This document shows positions 1 through 13,925 of a stretch of 64,000 nucleotides of DNA, in pieces. The stretch is from Sphagnum compactum (Eukaryota; Bryophyta; Sphagnopsida; Sphagnales): positions 5,580,001-5,644,000 of the forward strand of contig OZ234504.1 of the NCBI GenBank assembly GCA_965153455.1, written 5' to 3'. The stretch's first letter is position 1; each line of letters opens with the position of its first letter. The notes under the pieces were generated by a model. It was not told the DNA's origin. It ran no database searches and was given only the letters and a program-made list of their open reading frames with translations. Position numbers and translations under genes: made by a program.

Positions 1-1798
1 ACATGTCATACCGAGGTCATTGATGACATGGAATTTCAATATTCAGCCAAAATAAAAATATCCTAGTCGATAAGATGATTGGGTTTTGCAATTAAATGTC
101 CTTTTCGACTAAATGGGTGAAACGCCATGGGTTTAGCAACTCATGAATGACTAATTGCATATGTCCTTCCTAATTAGGACATAGTTGCAAAGCCTAGTCA
201 TAAAACCCAAGATGTGTTGTTGTGATCCTAACCAAATTCAACAACCTTAACAAGGTGAAGTTGTTTGGTAAGGAACATTGGTAACCTTGTACAACTAATG
301 TTGGCACAAGTTGGAAAAATGTTGTTATGACATCATGATATGATGCATGGAAGCTTGTTTAACTTGTGGATCCTTCTTGACATAATGATATCTTGAAACT
401 TGGAATTAACGACTGTAAAATTGTAGTTAACACAAAATTAATGCCTCTAAACAATTGTAGTAGGCATATCCCACCCTTGGAATAGGCCATCGAATGAGTA
501 TAATATTCAATTGGTTCAATGTTAATGGATTTATGAGGATATGTGGGCTTAGCGATGATAGCGAGTGCCAAGCCTAATGAATAAAATGATTAGCCAATTC
601 TTGGAGATTTAAATTTGTCAATATGCCCCATGGTGGCCTAGGATCCAAGGGTAATTCTTGGATGAAGCATCGCATGTGATGTTAATATTGCCAATTCACC
701 CTTAAGGGGTTCATTTTAATCATGGATGTTATTTTTCAATGATTCAAAGTTATGTGAAAGGTTCAAAAATCCAGCCAACATAGTTGATTTATTAGATTTT
801 CATCTTTTCCTTTTAATAAATCACATTGGCAACAAAGCTTCACAATTATGTCTTGTTTGCCATCTAGGTTGGTGCTATGGAGTTTCCTCCTAGAATCCAA
901 AGTAATCCCTAGATGGTACATTTTTTTAATCAATATGCCATAGGATGTAGCATTTGTTATGATCATTCATGTCCACATTATGGTATAATTCATTAGTTTG
1001 TTGGGATTAACCTAGATCACAATCTCCTACTTGATTAATCCATGGGCCTTTTCTGATTCACCCATTGATTTGAAGATTTAGTATGGGCAAGGTTTAAGGT
1101 TTTCATTGGTCAATCCAAGTCCTTCCACTACAACTTTGCCCAACATCAAAGGTTGATTATCGAAGTTTAACATAACCTTTTGAAGTTGGTATTGTTTTCC
1201 CAAAACCCCCCTCAACAAAAATACCATTTTTTTATGCACCACCACCACATTGCATTGGGTCAAAAAATCATTGCCTAATCAGTGGCAAGACACACAAGAA
1301 GATCATGAAGCTTAGCAATAGTTAGATGTCAAGATTCATTCTTAGGATTTGCCTTTCGGCTAGCCTTAGAATCATCATGGGGAACTTTGGTCATAACTAA
1401 GCCTTCATTTGATTTGGCCACCATTTGTGGTGTTGCTCAATTTTCACATAATATGGTCACAAGGGAAAACACCATTGTTGGTTGAATATTAAGGATAACA
1501 AATGTTTAATAAAAAATAATGGTGTTTTGTACACCGCCATTGCCACCCCCAACAAAATGTTTGATGTTTTTTATTTAGAAGTGGAACTAAGTGTCTTCTT
1601 CAATGTCACCATAAGGTTAGGCACTATATTTTCCAAGACCAATGATTGGGGTAAACATACTCAATATTGAATCACCTTGTGTTGAATATCCACTTTTTCA
1701 TTAACACCCCATGGTTTTGATGTTTAAATCACTATGAGAAATTGTGTCCATCAAAACCACATTACCTTGCAACTAAAACTCAAAAAACAACTCATATA

Positions 1799-1885
1799 CA
1801 ACTATTATGCAACTATCCCTTGGGTATTACAACTATTGTGCAACTATCCCTTGGTTATTACAACTATTGTGCAACTATCCCCCTA
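1799..1885 (+). repeat. 31-bp tandem repeat, 3 copies
   Basis: Units of the form CAACTATTGTGCAACTATCC plus CTTGGTTATTA start at 1799, 1830 and 1861. Confidence 0.9.
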
Positions 1886-3079
1886 GAAATATGGTGTATT
1901 AATAAATAAATTGTCATGTTAGAAAATCAGTTAGTTATATTATAGATGCAAGTGAGTTGAAAATGGGTTTTTCATATGGTAATTTATACACATCGTACAT
2001 ATGTATGTAGTCAATCATGTTTGATTTTTTCAAGAATTGCACTGTAATTGCATGTGGCAACTGTTTTAAAACTATTATAAATGTGCCATTAAAGCAACAA
2101 TTCTATTACAACTAATGTACAATGTACATACATGTGATTATGCCACATATTCACATTTCCACCATGCTATGGGATACATTTGCAATTAATATTCAATTAT
2201 TATTCCCATTGATACAATTAGTACGACCACTAGTGTTCCATTACTAAAGTATTAATGTTCCACTATGTTATGACTATAATATAACTACTTATAACTTAAT
2301 AAGGATACATATTCATCAATTATTTATATCTTCATCATATGTGCTTCATTTTGAATGATTTAAAATGTTATGGGAGCATTACTCCAAGTTCTAGAAATCA
2401 AATTTGAAGTGCAAAGGAAAATGAGTAATGAAAAAATAACAAGAAGAAAAATAAACTTTCTAACTTACAAAACATGTTTTTTTTTTCTTTGGACCCCTCT
2501 TATTTTCAAACTTCATAACTTTATTATTTCTTATTCATTTTAAAAGATTTAAAATGTTATAGGAGTGCCACTTAAAGTTCTACAAATCATCTTGGAATTC
2601 TAATAACAATACAACAACATACAAAGAATTTTTTGGGTGTTCAAAAACTGGCTTTTATAATGTTCGGTGGTTTGCTTTTTAAAGTTTTAGACCCCCTCTA
2701 CTTTGGGGTCTGTAACTTTCTGAATTGCATTCGTTTTTGGCGATTTTTAATGTGCCAGATGCACCAATAGGAGGAGTTCAAGTTTTTTTTTAACATAAAA
2801 AAAATGGAGCCCTCCCCTTGGATCTGGCTTATCTTGTATGTTTAAGTGTTTGGTCACTAGCTAGTTTACCCTTAATTGCAACTAAAGAACAACTAAAAGA
2901 TTTAATCCATATGATTTGTTTTCAAATCCCATGCTACAAACTATATAAAGAAGACTTGTTCTCTTATGTTCTCACATTAAAATACATGTGCCATTTTGGG
3001 ATGGCTCAAAAAAGTTTAACTTAAAGGCAAAACATAAAATTTCATGGCTATTCTTTAATTCATTTAATTTTATGTTTTC

Positions 3080-3225
3080 CTACCCACTTACCTACCTAAA
3101 TATATAAATAAGTCCTATTTTTTTACCTAGGTAGGTAGGTAGGTAGGTAAATCCTAGGTAAATACATAAGTATGTAAGTTTTAAAACTTACCAACCTACC
3201 TAACTATCGTTATGTATGACCTACC
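3080..3225. repeat. TAGG/CCTA tetranucleotide foldback
   Basis: A (GTAG)n run (GGTAGGTAGGTAGGTAGG near 3128) is flanked on both sides by CCTACC/TACCTACC runs. Together with an AAGTTTTAAAACTT palindrome at about 3176-3189 these could fold back. Confidence 0.6.
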
Positions 3226-6200
3226 TATCTACTAGAATATATATTAATATTTATATATTTATTCCAAAATATAATTAATATGCCATGTGACAATTTTCAC
3301 TTGTGCCATTTGTCACAATTTCGGACCATCATTAACAATCATAATGGACGATGGAAATCAATATTTTCAAAAAATAATAATTTTTATGTTAAAAAATTTC
3401 ATAATGTCATGTGTTAGATTTTAATAGATGGATGACAATTAATGACGTCAACATGACATGGGTGTAGTTATAATAAAGTTGCATAGTAGTTGAAAATGAG
3501 TTGTTTTGACACAGTTATAATTGAATTGCAATGGGTTGTATCGTATATATAGTGAATTGCAATTCTGCAACTTGTCTGTTAGCATTCATAGCGTATAAAT
3601 ATAATGAATTGTAAGTGTTCGGTGCAACTCAAAAATCGAATTACAAGGCCAGTTGCAAAACACCCATTTTTCTCATAGTGAATATTCATTCTTGTCATTG
3701 GTGTAATTGTCAAAAGCACCTTGATTAAACTTGAAACTTTAACATGGGTTTCAATCACTAGTTTGCATGCACAATTTCCCAAAATACCAAGCATCTTTAT
3801 CATTTAGGACCAAAATAGGTTTAAATATTTAATTCCACAAAAGTATCCAAGGTGAACATCCGAGCTAGAAAATATAGTGTTTTTTGGCTCCTTTGATTTC
3901 CTTGGGTCACCATGTTCATAATTGAAACCTTTAAGTGAGCAAATATTTCATCATGGTGTTGGTTGGCTTGGTTGTCCACCCCTTATTGGTTGCTCTTTTC
4001 CTTTGTGGCCTTTCCCAAAACCTTAATTTTAACAAACATTAATTGGTGGTTTGTGATTGGTTTTGCTATTACTCCAGATGGAATGTGAAACAATGATATA
4101 CATCACACCCATATGTATTATAATGGGAACATGATTTGTTAATGTTAAGGTTGGAGGTGGTGGTTTGAGGGGGATTATGGTAGTCCCATTTCTAATGCGA
4201 TCCACCTCCGACACTTTTTTTTCCCCCCTTGTTTAACGAAATATGATGAGGAGGCATCATTTGATTCTTATTTGGCCCCCTTTGATCTTTGGTGGCATGG
4301 CCTTATTTGGTAGGCCATGTGGTTGTGAACTATCGATGTTAAGAAATTCTTCGAATTATTTTTACTGAACCCAAGAATCATCACACATTCTTCCCCCATG
4401 TTCATTTCAATGCATTCCAACAATTGGAATACATTAACCAATGTGAGTTGTGTGGGCTTGAATAACATAACATCTTGGATTTAACATCAAAACTTCTTGT
4501 CCAAAATCCCATACCAAAACTAGATAAATTATGTTTCTAAGACCCCTTGTGTCATTGTGATCAATTGTTTCATTTGCACATAAACCTTTCACAAACTTTC
4601 ATATGGCTTATGTTGGAATTCCTATAAACTCCATAGTTTTTTTTATTTGAACCATTTGGTAATTTCTTTGTAACCTGTGGAAGAATTCCACAATAGGGTT
4701 GAAAGTTGACAAAAGGCTTTAGGTTTTAGTAGAATGATTGATACCACTACCTTTAATAATTCCACTACCATTGGCAATGCCAATTCCATTTACCAAACTT
4801 CTACTAATAATTGTCAATGTACCTCTTGGGGCCATAGTCCTTTTGGTAATGGTAACATATTTGGGTGACCAATATAGTCACTATTATTCAATCTCAATTT
4901 CATGGGCACCTAAATTCATAGTAATCATCCATAAGCCCCCCCCCCCCCCCCCAAATTCAATGAAAGGTGTGAATAGCTAGGGATTGCACATATGTTGTAT
5001 ATCGCACCAACTTTCAAACCCCTAGATGAAATCATTTAGTTCAATGGTGTTAATCGTCTTTGAATATCGATAGGACCTTTTAGTGGTTCCATAAATGTTT
5101 TCCATGTCCAATTTAATGGTGTGACAAATTGGATCAAATTTGTATCCAAATCAAAATCCATGAATATTTTGAAAGGATGATAGTAACATGGGTGGTCTAA
5201 ATCACACCTCATGCTTAGTAACCCCATTGGTGTTGTTCAAAATATCCTTTATTATGTAATCCTATGTCACTTTTATGGTGAACCCTAACCCTAAGTCCTA
5301 GGTAACCAAACCCTGACCTTATATCGAGACATTGAACTTATGGGCTTAGCTTAACCCTAATTTAAAAATGCATTTGTGGGTGCGGATGAGTACAAACGAG
5401 CCAAAATTCTCGTCAACATGTAAACTTTTTTGCAATTCTTATTACATATCTCTATGTGGTGCCATTTTAATGGTATGTTAATCATGGAAAGTTGTGCTTA
5501 TTCACTAATATGGACATTGAGAAATCTAAAATGTGTCAAAAAATCTTCCAATTTGGTTGGAACAAAAGATGTTTAACAACTTCATTCAATGGTATTACTT
5601 TCACAAAGGGCCCCTTAGTTTTCATAATACAATTTCTTTGATGATCAATTTTTTTGTAGTAATAGGTTACTATAAGAGACATATAAAAAACCCTCAAATT
5701 TTCATATTTTTTCAATTTTGTGTTTATAAAAAATTAGGGTTTGTTTGAAGTTCATGAGTCCTTTACAACATGTAAATGTGATGTAATGTATATATTGTTT
5801 AAAGAACAGTTGTAACTTATAATACAAGAAATAAAATTTGAAAATTTCAACATGTTATGGTATAATTTAAAATTGTGATCATTTTTCAAAATGAAACACA
5901 AAATCTGGTAATATATGTACACTTTTAAAAATTAATATTTTCTCAAATTTGATTCAAAAAAAAATGTGACATACTAGGGCATTTATACATACAATAAATA
6001 ACAAGTTACAATATTTCATTTGAAAAATTCATCTTTATGAAAAAATGATTTTTTGGCAAAAGGACTTCAAAAAGGACCTCGAAAAGAACCATAGTCCTAA
6101 TAGCAAAGTAGACACATTGGCTTGTTGTATCTTGTTTGGACCCTTGTATCCACACAATCATTTCACAAGGCCAATACAACTCAAGCACATTATGAACATA

Positions 6201-8062
6201 ACAAATGTGGTTTATTAACCATCAATTTGGTCTCACCACCACAAACAACCAACATGATAACCAATGATCAAATTTAGAATGTTTACATTAATGCCAAAAC
6301 CACTTTACAACCTAGCACTTCCCACTAACTTCCAACCTTGTTTAGTTAAGAACACATGGGTGAATTTTGATTAATAAACTTCAATGTGATAATTCATGTC
6401 CCAGGAACTCATCATGGAATGAAAATTATTCATGTGGTATTTGAAACTTGTGTTTTGAGATTTCATCACAAAATTACAAGCCCAACCAAGCCCAACATTT
6501 TTTGCAAACAAAATTAAAAGCATAGGTGCAACCCCAAAACAACACAAAGTGGAAATGAACTTTTCATATGACATGGTTTTCACTCTTGTAATTTCTATTC
6601 AAAGAAATGCAATAGAAATTCAAAATCCTCCATATTCGTCGATGGTGCAACACTCCACCACTTGTGGGTTACAAGCAATTATTCTTACCAGCACAAGCAA
6701 TTAGTGTTGAAAATTTGTCAAAATCCAACTTTGCACACATCATTTTTCCGTGCTTGTGAAAAAACCTTTGGAAATTTGTGTGTCCAACGGGGCTGAAAAT
6801 TTGCACATTTGTAGACCTCCTCTTTGAAAATTTAATGGTACAAACGACATTCCAATTTGACTTTGTATGAAGAAGATATGAATTAAAAAAAAATCTCAAT
6901 TAATTCCAAATTGAATTTTGAATTCTAAATTCTCAAATCATCAAAAGTGATTTAAAAATTCACAACTTGAGATTATATCCCAAACACTAAATAATTTGAA
7001 CCCTATTCACATATGAATTAGTTCTATGTCTCGACCACAATGAACCAGCAGCCACCAGTGCACCATGAAGAATGGATGATAAGTGGTTGGGAAACAGTTT
7101 TCTATTGGGTTCCAGTTCCCTAGCTAACCATGGTGGTTGTCGGGTTTGTGGGACTGGTCAAGTTGGTGGGAGGGCAGCCAAAAAGGAGATGGTTGCAGGA
7201 CCCAGATGATGATTTTTACCAATGTATACTCGGCAAGGGTGGGTTGAGGCCCCAGGGCAAGGCAATAACCAAGCTGTGTCATCGTTTGGGATGACCATAG
7301 GGGCCCTCCGTGCACACCTTACTTATGGGATCACCAAAACTACGTACATTGTCAGTTTCAACTACGTCTGGTAACCTTGGGTTAAATCTCAACCTTGGGT
7401 TAGATGACTGGGACTAAACTCGTTGTGAATTTCCCAATTGGTTTCACATTATGTGAAACGGTTTTTTCGTGAAAATGTTTAGACTGTTTAGATCATAATG
7501 GATTGAAATTTGGTGTTCAGAGTGTGGACATAGTAGGTAGATGTACAACATCTTATCTATTGGCAGGGCCAATGTGTTTGTGATGCCTTGTTACATATGT
7601 GAGTAGTGAAAAAATGATTCAGATGATTCTTTTAGCCAAAAAAAATTATGATGATATTTTCAGGACCTCAGCTAGCTTCAAAATTTCCACAAAAATAAAA
7701 TAAAATTGGATTCAATAATGTGTTTTTTATGGAGTCTATGTAAGGACGGAACTGACCTGGAACTAGGGTTAGGGTAATTGGTACTAAGTAGTTAGTAGTG
7801 ATTCATGTGATTTGTGCATTGAAGAAGAAGAGTATATTGCATATGCTCTCTGTTTCTGCAGCCTGCCCTCATCATGCATTTGAGTTCTTCTCTCATTGTG
7901 CAATCAGATCTTTGCATGGTGCTGCTGACTCTGCATCATATACGAGAGGAGAGGAGACGGTTTTTTAACATGTCCTCTCGTCCCCAATTATGCTCGGTCA
8001 GTCTGCAGAAATGATGAAGGAGAAGGGGAAACTTACTTCAGAGGAGGAGGAAGGTGAGAGAA

Positions 8063-8084
8063 GAGAGAGAGAGAGAGAGAGAGA
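8063..8084 (+). repeat. (GA)n microsatellite
   Basis: About eleven GA units. Other simple repeats include (TGG)n at 8708-8729, (GGGA)n at 9543-9570, (GT)n at 9706-9731, (TTTTG)n at 62107-62134 and TTG/AAC triplet runs at 31975-32002, 32260-32273 and 32292-32316. Confidence 0.85.
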
Positions 8085-8806
8085 AGCAACACTCCTCTTG
8101 AGTCTCAGCAGAGTGTGACCAAAATTCTAACAATTTTATTGTAATAGAATAGCAAAGTTACTACGTGCATGACATTATGAGCTGATGATGAATGTTCAAT
8201 CATGGATGCCTTTTAAACTGTTTTTTTTTGTTTTTGTTTTTGCATGGAGACATTGGATGCATAAGCATTGCATTATTAATTCAGTACACAAACGATTCGG
8301 TAGTAGTAGTCGTAATCTCTCTTTGTCATGGCTAGTAATATGTGGAGTCATGAATGGTTGATGGATGGATGGATGGATTTTTTTTGGGAATGACTAGATG
8401 ATAGTCATAATCAATGGGAAAGCAAATCTTGTAGATGATGTGTCACCTTCTGATTCGTCCTTGTGAGAAGAAGAGCGCTATCTATCTATTTGTCATAACT
8501 CACGGTTCTTCTTGAATGTAAATGAAGTAATCTAGTTTTCATCCATGGCCAGCCCTTGGTTGATTGTGTTTGTTGAGTAGCCCGCACAACGTCTTTAGCC
8601 TTTCAAGAAGAACATCTGGAGTTCAAAACCTCTCAATGGGCCCGGTGTACTTGCAAGTTGGTGCATTGGCCTGATCTAGTTCTCACCTCTCGCATCTGGT
8701 AGCCATGGTGGTGGTGGTGGTGGTGGTGGGTTGTTTATGTGGAGGCCAGCTCAAAGGTGTGTTTGGTTTGCCATGATATGCAGGTGCATGTACCTGATTG
8801 ATAGAA

Positions 8807-9217
8807 GGGTGAAAGTTGAAGATGTTTGGATCATTAAGGAGGATGAAAGTTGAAGATGTTTGGGTGATCATTAAGGAGGATGAAAGTTGAAGATGTTTCG
8901 GATCATTAAGGAGGATGAAAGTTGAAGATGTTTGGATCATTGAGGAGGATGAAAGTTGAAGATGTTTGGATCATTGAGGAGGATGAAAGTTGAAGATGTT
9001 TGGATCATGAAGGAGGATGAAAGTTGAAGATGTTTGGATCATTAAGGAGGATGAAAGTTGAAGATGTTTGGATCATTAAGGAGGATGAAAGTTGAAGATG
9101 TTTGGATCATTAAGGAGGATGAAAGTTGAAGATGTTGGGATCATTAAGAAGGATGAAAGTTGAAGATGTTTGAATCATTAAGAAGGATGAAAGTTGAAGA
9201 CATTTGGTTCATTAGGG
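8807..9217 (+). repeat. 34-bp minisatellite, about 12 copies
   Basis: The unit begins GGATGAAAGTTGAAGATGTT and ends TGGATCATTAAGGA. Most copies differ by one to three bases; the outermost ones are the most diverged. No splice or start context suggests that it is translated. Confidence 0.95.
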
Positions 9218-9960
9218 AAATAGAAGAAAACAAAGGGGAAAAGACCAATAGATGAGACAATAGGATCAGACCCATACGAGAATGTAACCCCCCAAACAAA
9301 AGATTTCAGGCTAAAAGATAGGTACAAGGAAGATGTGAGATGAAATGCGATAAGAGGAGGAGGTTCGAGGATGTAAATGTGGGGGAAGGGCAAGGCAGGA
9401 CAGGACAGGGGATATTGTACATACTTTCCTGCTGCACTGGGGTGTGGGGATGTTGGGTCGTGCCAAAATCACAATATTTGCTTGGTGGGGTTGTAGTAGT
9501 GCTTGGTTCAACTTTTTGTGTAGGACATGCTCATCCCATTTGGGGGAGGGAGGGAGGGAGGGAGGGGGGGGAGAGGCGACAACTTTTTTTCAAAATAAGG
9601 TGAAGTATGATCACAACTGAATGGTCTTTATGGGCCTTCCAATGACAAAAAGTTGTTCTCGTATTTTCACATAACACTAAAAGTCACAAGCAAGATCCAC
9701 AAATATGTGTGTGTGTGTGTGTATGTGTGTGCTTCCCTTCCCCACTTGCTTGTGATTTCACTGCCTCAAAACCCACTTGTACACAAAAGCCACTTGTGCG
9801 CATAGTGTATAGTCCATGGAACCAAGAATATTCTGCATGATGGACGGAAAAAAGGGAAAAAAAGAATAAAGAAAGAAAGAAAGTAAAGGAGTTTTGGGGG
9901 TGGGTTCTAAATTCTAACCTTTTTACCTCATTTTTAAGGCTACTAGAAAGTGCCCATTTT

Positions 9961-10240
9961 TTGGCCTTGCCTACCAAAAAGGCAAGGATATTGTGTTTAG
10001 ATTCATTATCGAGTATAATAGCTTAAGGGATTTTGGCTCCTAGGTAATAAATAATAATAGGTCTATATTTTTTAATATGAGGATTTTTGAAAGATGATAT
10101 TTTGGTTTGTGTTGAAACTTGAGATTAATAGTTATAGAGTTATAATATCTTGAAGGATTTTGGTTTCTTTTAGGTTGCGGAATTTTTTTTGTGAAGAGTA
10201 TATTTTTGCATTGGTGAAATATTTGAGTTTCCATAACTCT
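9961..10240 (+). repeat. Dispersed repeat family A, copy 1 (3'-truncated)
   Basis: It starts TTGGCCTTGCCTACC, forms a small hairpin with GGCAAGG, and contains the family core TATGAGGATTTTTGAAAGAT. Homology is lost after about 10240, so the 3' end is missing or replaced. Confidence 0.8.
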
Positions 10241-10639
10241 TTTTCTACTTTCCTCATTCCCCTTTGTCTAGAGGTCATCCCCAATTTTTCCTTCTTTTCT
10301 TTGTGTTTATTTCTGCTTTTTATTAAAAAACATTTTCTTTTGCACAACAACCCTTCAAACAGTCAAGACTCACAACCCTAAATGAGTCTTTCCTTTTGCT
10401 CCCCCCCCCCATCCTCCAAAGGAGGAAAAAAAAAAAAAAAAAAACATAATGACCCAACATTTCATACGTTCCCCTCATGACCCAACAAATTCCACAAACC
10501 CCAAAAATGAAGGATGTTTTTTTTAGTTTCTTTGTAAACTCATCAACTAAGTTGGAGTCAGATTTGAACTGTTTTTTTTTTGGTATGTGTTGTATGTGTT
10601 GATGAACCAATGCCACATGCTCTTGTAACACAATTGATC

Positions 10640-11160
10640 AACCGAAAGGAAGGAAAATATCTAAAGTTACATTGCCAACTGCAGTGACAATAGAGTGATA
10701 ATAGATACATACTACTCGTAGTAGTAGTAGTAGAAGTAGTAGCCGTTACAAATGTTGGATCTCCGCTTGTTTTGCATTCAACATGTTGACAAATCAAAGT
10801 TACATTGCCATTGCATTCAATATGTTGTGACAAATCAAAGTTACATTGCCAACCGCAGTGATAATAGAGTGATAATAAATACATAACTAGTGGTAGTAGT
10901 AGTAGTAGCCGTTACAAATGTTGGATCTCTGTTGTTTTGCATTCATCGTGTTACAACTGTTGGATCTTCGTTGTTTTGCATTCAACATGTTGACAAATCG
11001 CTTGAGACAAAACAGATGAGATTGATATTGGGTGATATCAAACATGTTTAGGAGCCGTTACAAATGTTGGATCTTCGTTGTTTTGCGTTCAACATGTTGA
11101 CAAATCGCTTGAGACAAAACAGATGAGATTGATATTGGGTGATATCAAACATGTTTAGGA
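10640..11160 (+). repeat. Nested tandem repeats including a 107-bp duplication
   Basis: AAGTTACATTGCCAACTGCA/AATAGAGTGATAATA units with (TAG)n runs alternate with GTTACAAATGTTGGATCTTC units. The last two units, 10947-11053 and 11054-11160, are 107-bp near-identical copies. Confidence 0.85.
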
Positions 11161-11449
11161 GGCAACTTCGAGTCTGAGAGACTAGGGGGAATAGACATCA
11201 AGTGAAAAACACCACCATTTGGGATGGTCAACAACCATGCTAAAGAGTGTGTATGATGAACCAAACACAAATTTCTTCTCTCCACTCCTTTGGAGCTGGT
11301 TCAAAGGCCATTTTATCTTATGTTTATTACATGGCCAATTGGCCCACCTTCAAAGACCATTTTACCGGGTTCAAATAAGGTCTATTATTTATTCTAGCTT
11401 AAGGTGCATTCACACTTGGTGTTAGGGTTTCTAGTGTTGGGTCCCCTAG

Positions 11450-11630
11450 CACCATGCTATGCTAGTCATTTAGGACTTACATCTACTTTACCAATGAACA
11501 TTTTATGTTAAGTTAACATTCACTTAACATTAAGCTATCGCCCATTTAACTAACATTGGGTGCCACCTAGGATGCCACCTAGATTATCATTTAACACTGA
11601 CTTGACATCAAGTGTGAATGGCACCACAAC
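11450..11630 (+). repeat. Dispersed repeat family C, copy 1
   Basis: TTCACTTAACATTAAG, GCCACCTAGGATGCCA and ACATCAAGTGTGAA occur in this order and spacing here and again at 61795-61925. No coding capacity or terminal repeats were recognised. Confidence 0.75.
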
Positions 11631-12247
11631 TGTTTTCTTAAAATCAATATACCCTAATTAATGAAGCATGTATCCAAAGGTATGTAAATTTTTGAAAAAT
11701 CATATCTTATTCATAACCCTAGATATATGTAATAATAATACCTTTTTACCAAAAGCTGGATATGAAAAAAAAGTCCATATATATTTTGACATCAAAATAC
11801 ATAACCACTTTTTACCCCCCAAAAGGGGCATATAATAAGGTAGTAGTACCCAAACTCTACCCGTCTACTTAGAAAACTTCGTCTTTGTATACTTGAATGT
11901 GAAGAATGTTAATATACCCTTATCCAATGGCTAAATAAAATGAGAAAAAAATGAGATACCCGTACTCAAGGATACATGAAAAGCAACATACCCACACAAT
12001 GTTGCTTAGCTCATAGCTAACCACCGTATTTTATCTATGGGACGGGATACAATAGAAAGGGCGTTCCCACATAGGTACCATCCATCCAGTTGGATGAACC
12101 CCCATTTTTCAAAACCCTCGGCACAGTTTTACATCCCTCAGCTCTGAGGTGGGGAAACAAGAACCCAATGAAAAAAAGTGTCATGTCAACGTGCCATTCA
12201 TCCATGGTGTTGAAGGGTGTGTCACAGGGGGGTGTGTCACAGGGTCG

Positions 12248-12600
12248 GGCCTTGCCATTTACACAAAAAAGAGTATCTTAAGGCAAAAGAAGAAGAATTA
12301 TGGAAAAACTCAAATATTTCACCATGCAAAAATTCATATAATCTTCAAAAATTCATTCCTCTAAAAGAAATCAAAATCCTTCGGAATATTAGAACTCTAT
12401 TATATAACTAATATCAAGTTTCAACACAAGCCAAAATTATCATCTTTCAAAAATCCTCATATGTATAAAAATAGACCTATGATTATTTATTACCTAGTAA
12501 GGGGCCTATAAAAATCCCTTAAGCTACTACTATATACTCTATAATAATGAATTTAAACACATGAATCATTCATTGCCTTGGTAGTAGTAGGCAAGGCCAA
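12248..12600 (-). repeat. Dispersed repeat family A, copy 2 (inverted, near full length)
   Basis: This is the reverse complement of the family, with GGCCTTGCC at its left and GGCAAGGCC at its right edge on the plus strand. About 350 bp, close to complete. Confidence 0.8.
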
Positions 12601-12670
12601 AAAGTTTTAAAAATTCAGGCATAATTTGCTATAATAGGTGTGTCATGTGTTTTTAAATAATACCAAAAAG

Positions 12671-12690
12671 AAACCCTAAACCCTAAACCC
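12671..12690 (-). repeat. Interstitial telomere-type repeat
   Basis: AAACCCTAAACCCTAAACCC, followed by degenerate CCCTA-like units to about 12760. Confidence 0.85.
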
Positions 12691-13384
12691 ATAATCCCTA
12701 CCCTAATAAACCCTTTAACCCTTTAAATAATACTAAAAATAAACCCTAAATTGACTTTGTAAGATTGTACAAAAAAATCATTTTGTTCAAAACAATTTGT
12801 TCGTTCAGACAACCCTTTTGTTGTTATGTATATGAGTACTGTACAGATCTCGGATCGGTAGTAGTGGCAAGTGCTGCCATCAAGAGTAAGAGCAAAATGG
12901 TGGGGGGGGGGAGAGAGAGAGGGGGGTCAGCCTTTCTCTTTCTCTCTCTTACAACTAACTGACATTCATAAGCAAAAATGGCCTGCAGGTTATGCAGGAG
13001 GTCTGTGGAGAGAGATCATGCAAGGTCAATAGAGAGAGGACGCGAGGGAGGGCGGGGATTTGTGTTATAAAGAATTGAATTCTTTGCAGCATGTAAGTAA
13101 GACTGGACAAATTGTACAGACAAATTGTACAGAGTTCGAACTCAAACTTGTAAGTAAGTCTTCACAAAAGTGCACAGTTTCAGCTTCACACAGACGAGCT
13201 GATAAGTGTCAGAATAATACCGATTCAACTACTCATTGTTGGGAAAAAAAAAGATTAAAAAGTTTACTCTAGTGAGAAAATCACAAACTTAAAGACATTT
13301 TAGATGGAAATACAACCAAAATTCAATTCATGCAAATAAAAACGAGCGCCTCAAAGCAAAGGTCCTTCGTTCTGCATGGCTTAT

Positions 13385-13925
13385 GATACATGTGTGTGAA
13401 GTAAGCTTTGTGGTTTCATCTATTTACAATATACAATAATATGCGATGTTGATTGTGGCACCATATATTACATTAAACTGACACACTTTAATGTAATATA
13501 TTGCCACAACTAACTAACACCATGTATTATTATTGTACAGTGTGTAATGGATGAAAACACAAAAAGTTTATGTCGTCTATTACAACAACGTACAATATAT
13601 GTGATGTTTATTGTGACACATATTTTTTTAATTACATTCGATTGTCCCACACAATAAATAAACACGCTGTATTGTACATTGTGATGGATGAAATCCACAA
13701 AAGTTTATCTCATCGATAACAATGTACAATATGTGATGTTTTATTGCAACACATATATTACATTATAAAATGACAGTTTTTTGTTGTAACATATTTGCCA
13801 CACAATAAACACACTGTAGTGTACATTGTGATGAATGAAACCACAAAGTTTATCTCTCACACATGTGTCATGAGCTGCAGCAGCTTTTTGTGTTAGAAAA
13901 ACCGCATTCTCTTGAAGTGACTACA
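13385..13925. repeat. Foldback family B, three tandem palindromes
   Basis: Three successive imperfect palindromes of about 150 bp each have arms that read AAACTTTGTGGTTTCATCC...TACAAT...GATGTTTATTGTGGCA...ATATTACATTA toward the centre, then back in reverse complement. Centres lie near 13480, 13630 and 13765. There is no coding potential. Confidence 0.8.

Larger units (their letters stand above)
1..8060. other. AT-rich spacer without a recognised gene
   Basis: Only short open frames are present, with no family resemblance and no splice-linked exon chain. It holds the 31-bp triplet repeat, the TAGG foldback, a poly-C run at about 4938-4953 and a telomere-type pair at 5281. Confidence 0.6.

Noticed and set aside
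8683-8940. Repetitive minus-strand open frame in the 34-bp minisatellite
   Set aside because: The unit length of 34 is not a multiple of three, and the frame is kept open only by chance across copies.
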